Assembly: GCA_013813185.1 (NCBI GenBank)
Contig: JACCSD010000344.1
Coordinates: forward strand, 1-9,587
From: Burkholderiaceae bacterium
Lineage (GTDB): Bacteria; Pseudomonadota; Gammaproteobacteria; Burkholderiales; Burkholderiaceae_F
Reading direction: 5' to 3'
DNA length: 9,587 nucleotides
Part shown: positions 1-6,852 of the stretch, in pieces
Layout: every line of letters starts with the position of its first letter
Numbering within the stretch: position 1 is the first letter of the stretch
Translations under genes and position numbers: made by a program
Notes under the pieces: generated by a model
What the model was told of the DNA's origin: nothing
Databases searched by the model: none
The model's input: only the letters and a program-made list of their open reading frames with translations

Positions 1-197
1 TTCCAGGAAGAACTCGCCGTCGACGTGAAATCGCCGTAGATGCGCCGGACAGTCGCTTCGCCGAACCTTGCGATCTCGGCCAGAAGGCCTTCGATGACGG
101 CGGCTTGAGCATTGTCAGCGTCAATCAAGACCGCCAGTCGAAGAGTTGATTCTTCAGGCTCAATTTTCGCGGACGGACGCGGAGACGACGAGTTCAT
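1..197 (-). CDS. NYN-domain (LabA/DUF88-like) protein, N-terminal part, cut by window edge
   Basis: I read this directly from the minus strand: an ATG at 197 opens a frame of 65 codons that runs off the left edge without a stop. After a polar leader of about 18 residues comes LRLAVLIDADN (residues 19-29, acidic D26 and D28), then an amphipathic helix, and RRIYGDF (51-57). That pattern is the first strand and first acidic site of NYN domains, which have a PIN-like nuclease fold and are thought to bind or cut RNA using metal-bound aspartates. The C-terminal part, often an OST-HTH/LOTUS domain, is outside the window. The start follows the cupin stop codon by 15 bases on the same strand, so the two are probably co-transcribed. 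The ribosome site is weak (AAGAGAAA before ATG). The family call is confident; the RNA substrate is unknown. Confidence 0.8.
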   Translation of the reverse strand, partial: MNSSSPRPSAKIEPEESTLRLAVLIDADNAQAAVIEGLLAEIARFGEATVRRIYGDFTSTASSSW

Positions 198-212
198 TTT
201 CTCTTGACCTTG

Positions 213-530
213 CTACTCAACCACGGTGACGCTTTTCTGCGAGGAAACAAAGATGACCGCGTCCGTCAATGCAACCACATCGTGCTCCTCGCCCGGTTGC
301 GTAAACAGGTAATCGCCCTCACCCAACTCGACCCCGCCAATCAGCACGGTCCCGGAGAGAACGACCACTTCTTCGTTGCCGTGATGCGCGTGGCGCGGAA
401 CCCGCGCCTGCTTTCTCAGGCGAACTACGGAGCTGCGGCCACCCGCGTCGTTATTGCGGAACAGGCTGCGTTCGACGCCGGACGTCTCGGTGGGCTTCCA
501 TTCCCTGTTTTCTACCTTGTTGACCAGCAT
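213..530 (-). CDS. Small single-domain cupin (ChrR-like) protein
   Basis: This 105-residue protein consists of little more than one cupin barrel. The first cupin motif is visible as PRHAHHGNEEVVVLSG (residues 45-60), with likely metal ligands H47, H49 and E53. The second motif, PGEEHDV (79-85), supplies H83. The best match by pattern is the ChrR/anti-sigma-type cupin family, whose members bind zinc or a similar metal. No DNA-binding or anti-sigma zinc-finger domain is attached, so it could be a free-standing metal-dependent enzyme or a sensor fragment; the substrate cannot be told. The ATG at 530 has a good ribosome site (GGGAGA, four bases before the start). It begins 12 bases after the stop of the VOC remnant and ends 15 bases before the NYN gene, which suggests a small operon. 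Confidence 0.8.
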   Translation of the reverse strand: MLVNKVENREWKPTETSGVERSLFRNNDAGGRSSVVRLRKQARVPRHAHHGNEEVVVLSGTVLIGGVELGEGDYLFTQPGEEHDVVALTDAVIFVSSQKSVTVVE

Positions 531-542
531 TTCAGTCTCCCG

Positions 543-686
543 TCAGGTGCTCAACTGCCAGCGCTGCGGCTCGCGGCATTCGAAGAGTTCAATCAACAGA
601 TCATCCGGCCCGGCGATCATCACATACTTGAACTTGGCCGCAAGATCGGACGCAAAAATATGCACATGATCAAGACTTACGCGCAC
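543..686 (-). pseudogene. Internally deleted VOC/glyoxalase-family gene remnant
   Basis: This is a 47-codon frame on the minus strand. It starts with GTG at 686, preceded by an excellent ribosome site (GGAGGA at 692-697, five bases of spacing), and ends with TGA at 543-545. The first 14 residues, with LDHVHIFASD at 5-14, are the typical opening strand of a vicinal-oxygen-chelate protein, including the metal-ligand histidine region. Directly afterwards comes KYVMIAGPDDLLIELFE (residues 20-36), the typical final strand of the same fold with the metal-ligand glutamate region. About two thirds of a normal module of roughly 130 residues is missing, and the junction (about 632-650) is in frame. Start, stop and ribosome site survive, so it may still be translated as a short peptide, but it cannot form the beta-alpha-beta-beta-beta repeats. 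The reading as a deletion remnant rests on recognising both ends of the family. Confidence 0.72.
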
Positions 687-757
687 GCGGCTCCTCCACG
701 AGCTGCCCTAGTACGATCAGCGCACACGTCCGCAGGAGTCATGGTGCGACGACAGGG

Positions 758-1099
758 TCAAGGTTGCGCGTGCGCACGTGGAAGAAAGCGTGCAACTTTG
801 TCCCTGAGTAACTTGACGAGCGCGGGGTCCATGAATTCGTATTCGTCAGGAATGTCGAGGCAAACAACACGCTTGTTTGACAGATTCAGCTTGAACCGGG
901 AGCCGACCTTGTCTCGATGATGCCGCTCCATCACGAAGATGATGTCGGCCCATTCAACTAGTTCCCGAGTAAGGGGGTTGTCGGCGTCGTGGTTCGTACC
1001 GGCGGACGCGCATTCGATGCCAGCATGCTCGGCGAAGACCTGCTCGGCCGTGGGACTACGAAGGCGATTCTGACTGCAAACAAATAGAACGTGCTTCAT
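758..1099 (-). CDS. Short low-molecular-weight protein tyrosine phosphatase-like protein
   Basis: The 113-residue protein begins MKHVLFVCSQNRLRSPTAEQ, which contains the phosphatase P-loop C-X5-R-S (C8 nucleophile, R14 phosphate-binding, S15). SAGT at 32-35 and a late acidic segment (D85 to D91, with D91-P92 as candidate general acid) follow the LMW-PTP plan. It is shorter than classical members of about 150 residues and lacks the C-X-G-N-X-C form of the loop, so it belongs to the small LMW-PTP-like group whose substrates are not known. The frame can be opened earlier at a TTG (1123), but that would overlap hsdR, and the family starts at the Met used here. The ATG lies 13 bases after the hsdR stop with no clear ribosome site; a six-codon minicistron bridges the gap, so translation is probably coupled to hsdR. 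Function beyond phosphatase-like chemistry is unproven. Confidence 0.82.
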   Translation of the reverse strand: MKHVLFVCSQNRLRSPTAEQVFAEHAGIECASAGTNHDADNPLTRELVEWADIIFVMERHHRDKVGSRFKLNLSNKRVVCLDIPDEYEFMDPALVKLLRDKVARFLPRAHAQP

Positions 1100-1116
1100 T
1101 GAAGCAAGTTCGTCAT
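1096..1116 (-). promoter_or_regulatory. Six-codon minicistron bridging hsdR and the phosphatase gene
   Basis: On the minus strand the hsdR stop is written ATGA (1116-1113). Its ATG opens a frame of six codons (M-T-N-L-L-Q) that closes with TGA at 1098-1096, and that TGA overlaps the ATG of the phosphatase gene, again as ATGA. No Shine-Dalgarno sequence is seen before the phosphatase start. The arrangement would let terminating ribosomes step from hsdR through the mini-frame to the next gene. Seen directly: two ATGA overlaps in series. That they are used is inference. Confidence 0.4.
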
Positions 1117-3440
1117 GCTGCAACCTGTGGTTGATACAGGTACTTCTGAAATCCCGAAAAGACCGAACCGATTTCTTCGGGCCTGCCCAAGTCGGCCACG
1201 GCGTCGGCGATGGAGTCGTGATATCGGAGTCGAAGCAACGGCGTCAGCTTGCTTTGGTCGAGCTCTTCCACGCCGACGCTCACGTAGTGCGAAAGCACAA
1301 AGGCAAGAAAGACCTGCTGCTTGCTGTTGAAGTGCGTGCTGATGACGATCTTGGCCTTCGCGGCGCGCTCCTCGCGGGTCAGAGTGGGCAACGCATAAGC
1401 CACGTGTGCCAGTACGTCGAACAGGTCGCTCTTCTCCGCATCGATGATCTTCTGCATCTCGGCCATCTGCTCGCGACCGAAGCCCTTTTCGGCGAGTCCC
1501 TGCAATAGCTTCGCGCGAGTGTCCGGCGCGCTCCACAACTCGCGCAGCTCGCCCTCGCTCTTGAAAAACTCCGGCAGTTTGCCGAACAGCATTTCCAGAA
1601 ACTGCTGCGCAGACATCGGCGTGCCGTCAAGGTGCCAGAAACTCGTCACCATCATGTGCTGAATGGCGCGGGCTTTACCGTCGGCGAGTTTGACCTTGAT
1701 TCTTTGACGCGGCGGGTTCGAGTTGCCGCCCGGCTGAGGCGAATAAGGCGCAGCGGGCGGCTCCGAGGCTCGGCGCGAATGCGGCTCTTCAGGCTCAATC
1801 GGCTCGCCATCCCACTCCGGGTCGCTGAAGTGATGGTGCGCCCGCACGAAGTCGTAGATCGTGAAGTAGTCCTTGCCGTCGTAGAGCCGCGTTCCGCGCC
1901 CGATGATCTGCTTGAACTCGATCATTGAATTAATCGGCCGCATCAAAACGATGTTGCGAATGTTGCGGGCGTCCACTCCCGTTGAGAGCTTTTGCGATGT
2001 GGTCAAAATCGTCGGAATCGTCTTCTCGTTGTCCTGAAAATCGCGCAGGTGCTGCTCGCCGAGATCACCGTCGTTGGCGGTAACGCGCTGGCAGTAGTTC
2101 GGCTCGGTGCTGGTCTTCATCTGGTTGATCAGGTCACGGACAGCGAGCGCATGGTTCTGCGTGGCGCAGAACACCAGCGTCTTCTCGTTCTGATTAATCT
2201 GCGCCATCAGCACTTTGACGCGGTGCGCTTCACGCTCCTTGATCTCGATGATCCGGTTGAAATCGCGCTCCTCGTACCGCTTGCCGCTTTCGATCTCACC
2301 CTCGATCAGCTGGTCATCCGGTGTGTAGACATAGTCATCGAGCGTCGAGGAAATCTGCTTCACCTTGAACGGCGTGAGGAAGCCGTCGTTGATCCCCTCT
2401 TTCAGAGAGTAGATATAGACCGGCTCGCCAAAGTACGCGTAGGTGTCCACGTTATCCTTGCGCTTGGGCGTCGCGGTCAGGCCGAGCTGCACGGCGGGCG
2501 CGAAGTATTCGAGGATGGCGCGCCAGTTGCCTTCGTCGTTCGCCCCGCCGCGATGGCATTCGTCGATCACGATGAAGTCGAAAAAGTCCGGTGGGTACTC
2601 GCCGAAGTAAGGCGATGGGTGTCCATCCTTCGCTGGCCCGCTCATGAACGTCTGAAAGATCGTGAAGAACAGGCTGCCATTCTTCGGCACCTTGCCCTTC
2701 TTGCGAATGTCTTCCGGCTCGATGCGCACCAGCGCATCTTCCGGAAAAGCGGAAAAAGCGTTGTAGGCCTGGTCGGCAAGGATGTTGCGGTCGGCAAGGA
2801 ACAGGATGCGCGGGCGGCGCGTCGGCTCGCGGCTCAAGTTCCAGCGGCTATGGAACAGCTTCCACGCGATCTGAAACGCGATAAACGTCTTGCCAGTACC
2901 GGTCGCAAGCGTAAGCAGGATGCGTTCACGATTCTCTGCGACCGCCTTTAACACGCGCTCGACGGCGATGTCCTGGTAGTAGCGGCTGGGATGCGAACCA
3001 CCCCTGTCTTCGAACGGCACAGCGGCAAAGCAATCACGCCAAGCGTTTGATTCTGCAAAAGTCAAAGCCCATAGCTCGTCCGGTGTAGGGTAGCGCGCCA
3101 GCTCGCACTCCTTGCCAGTGCGCATGTCGATGCCATAGATGCCCTGACCATTCGTGGCGTAGGCAAAGCGCACGTCCATCTTTGCCGCGTAGTCCTTGGC
3201 CTGCCCGACACCCTCGGTCAGCGGCTTGTCCGACGCCTTGGCCTCGATTACCGCCAGCTTGCGGTTGCGATACACCAGCACGTAATCGGCGGTAAGCCCT
3301 TTACCTCGGCGACCGTGGCCCTCGATGCGGCCCGGTGTGATCGGATACTCGCGCAGGATCTTGCTGCCCTCGACGACACCCCATCCCGCCGCTTTAAGCG
3401 CGGGATCGATGTGCTCGGCTCTGGTCTCGGCTTCGTTCAC
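1113..3440 (-). CDS. hsdR: Type I restriction enzyme, R (restriction/translocase) subunit HsdR
   Basis: HsdR is the ATP-driven motor and nuclease of a Type I enzyme; it pulls in DNA from an unmethylated target and cuts at a distance. The 775-residue protein shows an N-terminal PD-(D/E)XK nuclease (D52, then E66-A-K68), a Walker A motif ATGTGKT (179-185), DECH box (293-296), motif III TATP (322-325) and motif VI QIIGRGTRL (511-519) of the two RecA-like domains. A proline- and acid-rich linker (about 546-580) leads to a helical C-terminal domain that would bind the methylase core, as in EcoAI/EcoEI-like enzymes. All key residues are present, so it looks functional. It starts with GTG, seven bases after the hsdS stop and without a strong ribosome site, which may keep HsdR low relative to the methylase (inference). 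The start residues NEAETRAEHIDPALKAAGW fit the family's N terminus. Confidence 0.95.
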   Translation of the reverse strand: MNEAETRAEHIDPALKAAGWGVVEGSKILREYPITPGRIEGHGRRGKGLTADYVLVYRNRKLAVIEAKASDKPLTEGVGQAKDYAAKMDVRFAYATNGQGIYGIDMRTGKECELARYPTPDELWALTFAESNAWRDCFAAVPFEDRGGSHPSRYYQDIAVERVLKAVAENRERILLTLATGTGKTFIAFQIAWKLFHSRWNLSREPTRRPRILFLADRNILADQAYNAFSAFPEDALVRIEPEDIRKKGKVPKNGSLFFTIFQTFMSGPAKDGHPSPYFGEYPPDFFDFIVIDECHRGGANDEGNWRAILEYFAPAVQLGLTATPKRKDNVDTYAYFGEPVYIYSLKEGINDGFLTPFKVKQISSTLDDYVYTPDDQLIEGEIESGKRYEERDFNRIIEIKEREAHRVKVLMAQINQNEKTLVFCATQNHALAVRDLINQMKTSTEPNYCQRVTANDGDLGEQHLRDFQDNEKTIPTILTTSQKLSTGVDARNIRNIVLMRPINSMIEFKQIIGRGTRLYDGKDYFTIYDFVRAHHHFSDPEWDGEPIEPEEPHSRRASEPPAAPYSPQPGGNSNPPRQRIKVKLADGKARAIQHMMVTSFWHLDGTPMSAQQFLEMLFGKLPEFFKSEGELRELWSAPDTRAKLLQGLAEKGFGREQMAEMQKIIDAEKSDLFDVLAHVAYALPTLTREERAAKAKIVISTHFNSKQQVFLAFVLSHYVSVGVEELDQSKLTPLLRLRYHDSIADAVADLGRPEEIGSVFSGFQKYLYQPQVAA

Positions 3441-3447
3441 GGGCGGC

Positions 3448-4641
3448 TCAAAGCTCGCCAGTGAAGGCTTGATGCAGCAGAGACTTTTTCAACTCGTCGA
3501 GCGCGGCGAGCTTGCGCTCGTAGAGGGAGCCGAGGCTTTGGGTTTCGGTTGAAACGGAATCGAGTTGGGAAACTATTGTGGCCTGCTCCGTTGGTGACGG
3601 CACGAAGATTCTGTGAGCATTGAGCCGCTGAATTGGCAATGCGCTGTAAGCCGAACCATGAGCTAATTTGTTCAGGCGCTCAACAAATGAGATCAATACA
3701 TATTTTAGGAAATGTGAATTGATCGTGGTGAAACCTTTCAACCACAAAACGTTTCCGTCTTTGAAGTAGAAATCGTCGTTCCCCTCTACAACGTAGATTT
3801 CACCAATCGTGCCGATCGCGGTAAGCAGAATGTCTCCCTGTTTCGGCACACCAAAGTTCGCCTTAATCTCTTTGTATCGCGCCTCAGAAATGAACAGCTC
3901 GGTGCTAATCCCTCTGCTGTTCGCCAACTCCTTAACCTCTTTGGTGCGGTAGAACGGCACTCCCGACTTCACATACTCGCTTTTGAAGATGCGCTTGCTG
4001 GAAGTAATAGCGCCGAGTTCTCCAAGCGTCTTCTCCACCCACCCCTCGCCGCGCTGAGTGAAGAAGGATTGGAGGTGGCTTTCAAACAGAGCCCGGGCGT
4101 TTTGGAGATTTTTTTCGGAGTTGGCCTTGGCGGTGGCAATGCCGTCAAACGCTTCGTCGAGGATGCCGACTATCCGTTGCTGTTCGGATAGAGGCGGGAA
4201 TGGCACGGTGACTCCCTTGAGCTTGCCACTGGACAGCTCCTTGAAGGTCGCACCACTTCCCAGGGCGTTGAGCAAGTCAACGATGCTAGTGAGGTAGTAG
4301 TACAGAAACTTGTGCTCTAGTTGCTTCCCCGGAACTAGCCCTTTGCACCCTTGATTTGTGGACATAGGCTTGGTGTTAATGACCAAGTGACCAATCGGAG
4401 CGCGTGACGACAGGATGACTGAGTTAGGCGGCAACATCCGTGCGGAGCTTTCCTTAAGACCTAAGTCAGTAAGCTTGCGCTCGGTGTGAGCCATATACGG
4501 ACTGAGCCGCCTGCCCATTTCTGCAGGCGTGATCCACAGATTGGTCCCGGCCCAGTACTCGCGAACGCCAGTCTTAGGAGTACCCCCGTTCACGATATTG
4601 CACAGGTCGCCCAATGGTTTCCTTTGCCATCCAAGATTCAT
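3448..4641 (-). CDS. hsdS: Type I restriction-modification specificity subunit HsdS
   Basis: HsdS chooses the bipartite DNA target for both methylation and restriction. The 397-residue protein has the normal two-repeat layout: target-recognition domain 1 (about 1-145), a conserved helical spacer beginning VPFPPLSEQQRIVGILDEAF (146-165), target-recognition domain 2 (about 205-345), and a second conserved helix beginning VPSPTEQATIVSQLD (347-361) that ends in LLHQAFTGEL. The length is usual and no stop interrupts it. Its ATG overlaps the hsdM stop by four bases (ATGA, 4638-4641), so translation is coupled and M:S ratio is set locally. The part coding for the second recognition domain is clearly richer in A+T than its surroundings, as expected where domains are exchanged between systems. 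The recognised sequence cannot be predicted from this alone. Confidence 0.93.
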   Translation of the reverse strand: MNLGWQRKPLGDLCNIVNGGTPKTGVREYWAGTNLWITPAEMGRRLSPYMAHTERKLTDLGLKESSARMLPPNSVILSSRAPIGHLVINTKPMSTNQGCKGLVPGKQLEHKFLYYYLTSIVDLLNALGSGATFKELSSGKLKGVTVPFPPLSEQQRIVGILDEAFDGIATAKANSEKNLQNARALFESHLQSFFTQRGEGWVEKTLGELGAITSSKRIFKSEYVKSGVPFYRTKEVKELANSRGISTELFISEARYKEIKANFGVPKQGDILLTAIGTIGEIYVVEGNDDFYFKDGNVLWLKGFTTINSHFLKYVLISFVERLNKLAHGSAYSALPIQRLNAHRIFVPSPTEQATIVSQLDSVSTETQSLGSLYERKLAALDELKKSLLHQAFTGEL

Positions 4642-6092
4642 AGCAGTCTACGAACATTCGCTAGCACTGCCGCGCTCTCCGCATCCAGCGCAACAATCTC
4701 ATCGATGATTTCCTGCGGGCTGCGATGCGTCACGTCGTCACCGCCATTCGGATTCTTCACGGACAGGTCAAAGTTCTCTATCCCAATACTCCCCGCATCT
4801 ACGCTCCAACTCTTTGGCGAGTCGGCAAACGTTTCTTGCAGCTTCACGAACTCGTTGAGATCGGCGTCATTAAGTGAATTGGTCTTGCCAAGATTGCGGC
4901 CCGGGTCAAGCTGGTAGTACCAAACCTTGCGAGTTGGCGCGCCTTTCTCGAAGAAAAGCACAACGGTCTTCACGCCCGCACCCTGGAACGTGCCGCTCGG
5001 GCAGTCGAGCACAGTGTGCAAATTGCAGCTTTCAAGCAATAGCTTTCTCAGACTCATCGAGGCGTTGTCGGTGTTGGAGAGAAACGTATTCTTGATGATC
5101 ACGCCGCAGCGTCCGCCGGCCTTCAGAATCTTGATGAAATGCTGAAGGAACAGAAACGCGGTCTCGCCGGTTCGAATCGGGAAGTTCTGCTGCACCTCCT
5201 TTCGTTCGTGACCACCGAAAGGCGGATTCGCGAGTACCACGTCGTAGCGGTCTTTCTCCTGAATGTCGGCGAGGTTTTCGGTGAGCGTGTTGGTGTGGAT
5301 GATGTTCGGCGCTTCGATGCCGTGCAGGATCATGTTCATGATCGCGATCACGTAGGCAAGCGACTTCTTTTCCTTGCCGTAGAAAGTGCGCGTCTGCAGC
5401 GTGTCGAGGTCTTTGGTGGTGAGGCTCTTGCCTGAGCGCAGATAGTCGAACGCCTCGCACAGGAAGCCGGCGGAGCCGACCGCGCCGTCGTAGATGCGCT
5501 CGCCGATCTTCGGCTTGACCACCTGCACCATCGCGCGGATCAGCGGGCGCGGGGTGTAGTACTCACCGCCGTTGCGCCCGGCGTTGCCCATGTTCTTTAT
5601 CTTGGCTTCGTAGAGATTCGACAGCTCGTGCTTCTCGGTCTGCGAGCCGAAGCGCAACTCGTCGATATGGTCGATGATCTCGCGCAGGTTGTAGCCGCTC
5701 TGAATCTTGTTCTTGATCTCGCCGAAGATTTCGCCGATCTTGTATTCGATAGTGTTCGGTCCGCTTGCCCTCTGCTTGAAGCCGTGCAGGTACGGGAAAA
5801 GCTTCTGATTGATGAAGTCGCGCAGGTCGTCGCCGGTCAGGGCGGTGTTGTGGTCGAGCTTGCCATCCTTGCCCTTCGGCGCGGCCCAGCTTTCCCAGCG
5901 GTATGGCTCGTCGAGAATGTAGTCGTATGTCTTTGCCTCTAGCGCGGAGCGATCGGCCAGCTCCCGCTCGAGTCCATCGAGGTATTTGAGAAACAGCAGC
6001 CACGACGATTGCTCGGTGTAGTCGAGTTCGGTTGTGCACCCTGCCTCCTTGCGGAGGACGTTGTCGATGCTCTTGAAGGTTTGTTCAAACAC
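4638..6092 (-). CDS. hsdM: Type I restriction-modification DNA methyltransferase subunit HsdM
   Basis: HsdM is the N6-adenine methyltransferase; with HsdS it forms the M2S core. I place the start at GTG 6092 (484 residues) because the protein then opens with FEQTFKSIDNVLRKEAG, the family's usual N terminus, and GAGGGA lies six bases upstream. A longer form from GTG 6116 adds eight residues but has no ribosome site. Seen in order: N-terminal helical domain with LDYTEQSSWLLFLKYLD, the EYYTPR loop (177-182), the AdoMet motif I as DGAVGSAGF (202-210), and the catalytic motif NPPF (289-292). Motif I departs from the common DPACGTGGF, but the spacing and glycines are kept and the rest is intact, so I expect activity. 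It is the first gene of the M-S-R operon and overlaps hsdS by four bases. Confidence 0.94.
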   Translation of the reverse strand: MFEQTFKSIDNVLRKEAGCTTELDYTEQSSWLLFLKYLDGLERELADRSALEAKTYDYILDEPYRWESWAAPKGKDGKLDHNTALTGDDLRDFINQKLFPYLHGFKQRASGPNTIEYKIGEIFGEIKNKIQSGYNLREIIDHIDELRFGSQTEKHELSNLYEAKIKNMGNAGRNGGEYYTPRPLIRAMVQVVKPKIGERIYDGAVGSAGFLCEAFDYLRSGKSLTTKDLDTLQTRTFYGKEKKSLAYVIAIMNMILHGIEAPNIIHTNTLTENLADIQEKDRYDVVLANPPFGGHERKEVQQNFPIRTGETAFLFLQHFIKILKAGGRCGVIIKNTFLSNTDNASMSLRKLLLESCNLHTVLDCPSGTFQGAGVKTVVLFFEKGAPTRKVWYYQLDPGRNLGKTNSLNDADLNEFVKLQETFADSPKSWSVDAGSIGIENFDLSVKNPNGGDDVTHRSPQEIIDEIVALDAESAAVLANVRRLL

Positions 6093-6098
6093 TGGTGT

Positions 6099-6104
6099 TC
6101 CCTC
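6099..6104 (-). promoter_or_regulatory. Ribosome binding site deciding the hsdM start
   Basis: The minus strand reads GAGGGA here, six bases before GTG 6092-6090. It favours this start over the upstream GTG at 6116, which has no purine-rich site before it. It partly overlaps one copy of a repeated octamer (CTGTTGAG, 6102-6109), so a regulator bound there could affect translation or early transcription (inference). Confidence 0.6.
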
Positions 6105-6150
6105 AACAGTCGGCACGGTTCTCTAGCTGTTGCTCAACAGGCGATGTTGA
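6102..6150. repeat. Cluster of CAACA/TGTTG half-sites upstream of hsdM
   Basis: On the plus strand CTCAACAG occurs at 6102-6109 and again at 6133-6140, 31 bases apart (about three helical turns). The second copy is part of two overlapping inverted repeats: CTGTTG-CT-CAACAG (6127-6140) and TCAACA-GGCGA-TGTTGA (6134-6150). The cluster sits across and just upstream of the hsdM start, where an operator would be expected. There is no T-run beside the stems, so a simple terminator is unlikely. No recognised control protein gene is in the window, so the operator reading is inference. Confidence 0.4.
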
Positions 6151-6224
6151 ATTGTGGGCAGACGTATGCCCTGTGGTGTTCACTTGGCAGGACATACTGC
6201 CCAGCCTTCCCGTCAAAAATAAAC

Positions 6225-6809
6225 TCAATCACTAGCTTTCTGCAACGACCTAGACAGTTTGACAAATTCCTGCCGCAACTTTTCGAGTTCCTCAGCGATC
6301 GGATCATGCTGCACATCTGTGTTGCTGTATGGTCGGAGATCAACAGCAGTCGTTTCGGATATCGACTCGGACCCTGACATGTACTTCGCTGTGACGTGAA
6401 ACACGAGTGGCGAAATCTCATCCGTGTTGGAACTCCCGAAGAGCATCGGCCCGTTGCCCAGTAAAAACAGGAGTTGGGCCTCGGGTGGCAGACAATCAAT
6501 GATGTGCGAAAACGCAGCACTCTTGGCTAGATTACGTTTCTCTTCGCCAAGTTGATAAAAGTTCTTGCTTAAAGACAGCTCAAGGCCAAAAGCCGCAGTC
6601 TTACCTGTGTTTTTGATCGAGAGATACAGCAACTGAGTTCCACTTCTAGGACTTACTGACACGACGACGTAAGGGCGCATCGCGGCATTCTGCTGATTTC
6701 GCATCGTGGAGACGATTGCTTCGTTCGCGCGAAGAATTTTGAGTGTTGCCCACGCGTAAAACGCTGTTACGAGTACGAGTGCAAGGGTTAGCCAATCAGT
6801 ATTTGTCAT
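6225..6809 (-). CDS. Single-span membrane protein of unknown function
   Basis: I do not recognise a named family. The 194-residue protein begins MTNTDWLTLALVLVTAFYAWATLKIL in two overlapping parts: a short polar start and one hydrophobic span (about 6-24), followed by a charged helix. After RPYVVVSVSP (45-54) comes a beta-rich region with LYLSIKNTGKTAAFGLEL (61-78), a pattern seen in immunoglobulin-like or CARDB-like sandwiches. The C terminus (about 168-192) is a charged helix with coiled-coil character. I chose ATG 6809 because the membrane span follows at once; ATG 6842, ten bases after the peptidase stop, is a reasonable alternative, and the frame is open to 6902. It lies between the broken peptidase gene and hsdM on the same strand. 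A membrane partner for the peptidase is possible, but this is inferred only from position. Confidence 0.7.
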   Translation of the reverse strand: MTNTDWLTLALVLVTAFYAWATLKILRANEAIVSTMRNQQNAAMRPYVVVSVSPRSGTQLLYLSIKNTGKTAAFGLELSLSKNFYQLGEEKRNLAKSAAFSHIIDCLPPEAQLLFLLGNGPMLFGSSNTDEISPLVFHVTAKYMSGSESISETTAVDLRPYSNTDVQHDPIAEELEKLRQEFVKLSRSLQKASD

Positions 6810-6852
6810 GCTCTGATAATGAAATGGTAAGTTGACTCCCATCTTTCGTTTC

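Noticed and set aside
204..920. Plus-strand open frame of 238 codons at the left end
   Set aside because: It is antisense to the cupin, the VOC remnant and the end of the phosphatase gene, all supported by family motifs; its own product looks like nothing coherent.
1992..2951. Long open frame of 319 codons on the plus strand
   Set aside because: It lies entirely antisense to hsdR, whose helicase motifs are unmistakable; the translation has no recognisable domain and reflects G+C-rich codon bias on the opposite strand.
6093..6116. Longer hsdM start at GTG 6116
   Set aside because: It adds eight residues not typical for the family and lacks a ribosome site, whereas GTG 6092 has GAGGGA six bases upstream.
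6134..6520. Minus-strand frame of 128 codons overlapping the membrane-protein gene
   Set aside because: Rich in Cys, Arg and Ser with no domain; it is a frame shadow of the membrane-protein gene and only extends into the hsdM leader.
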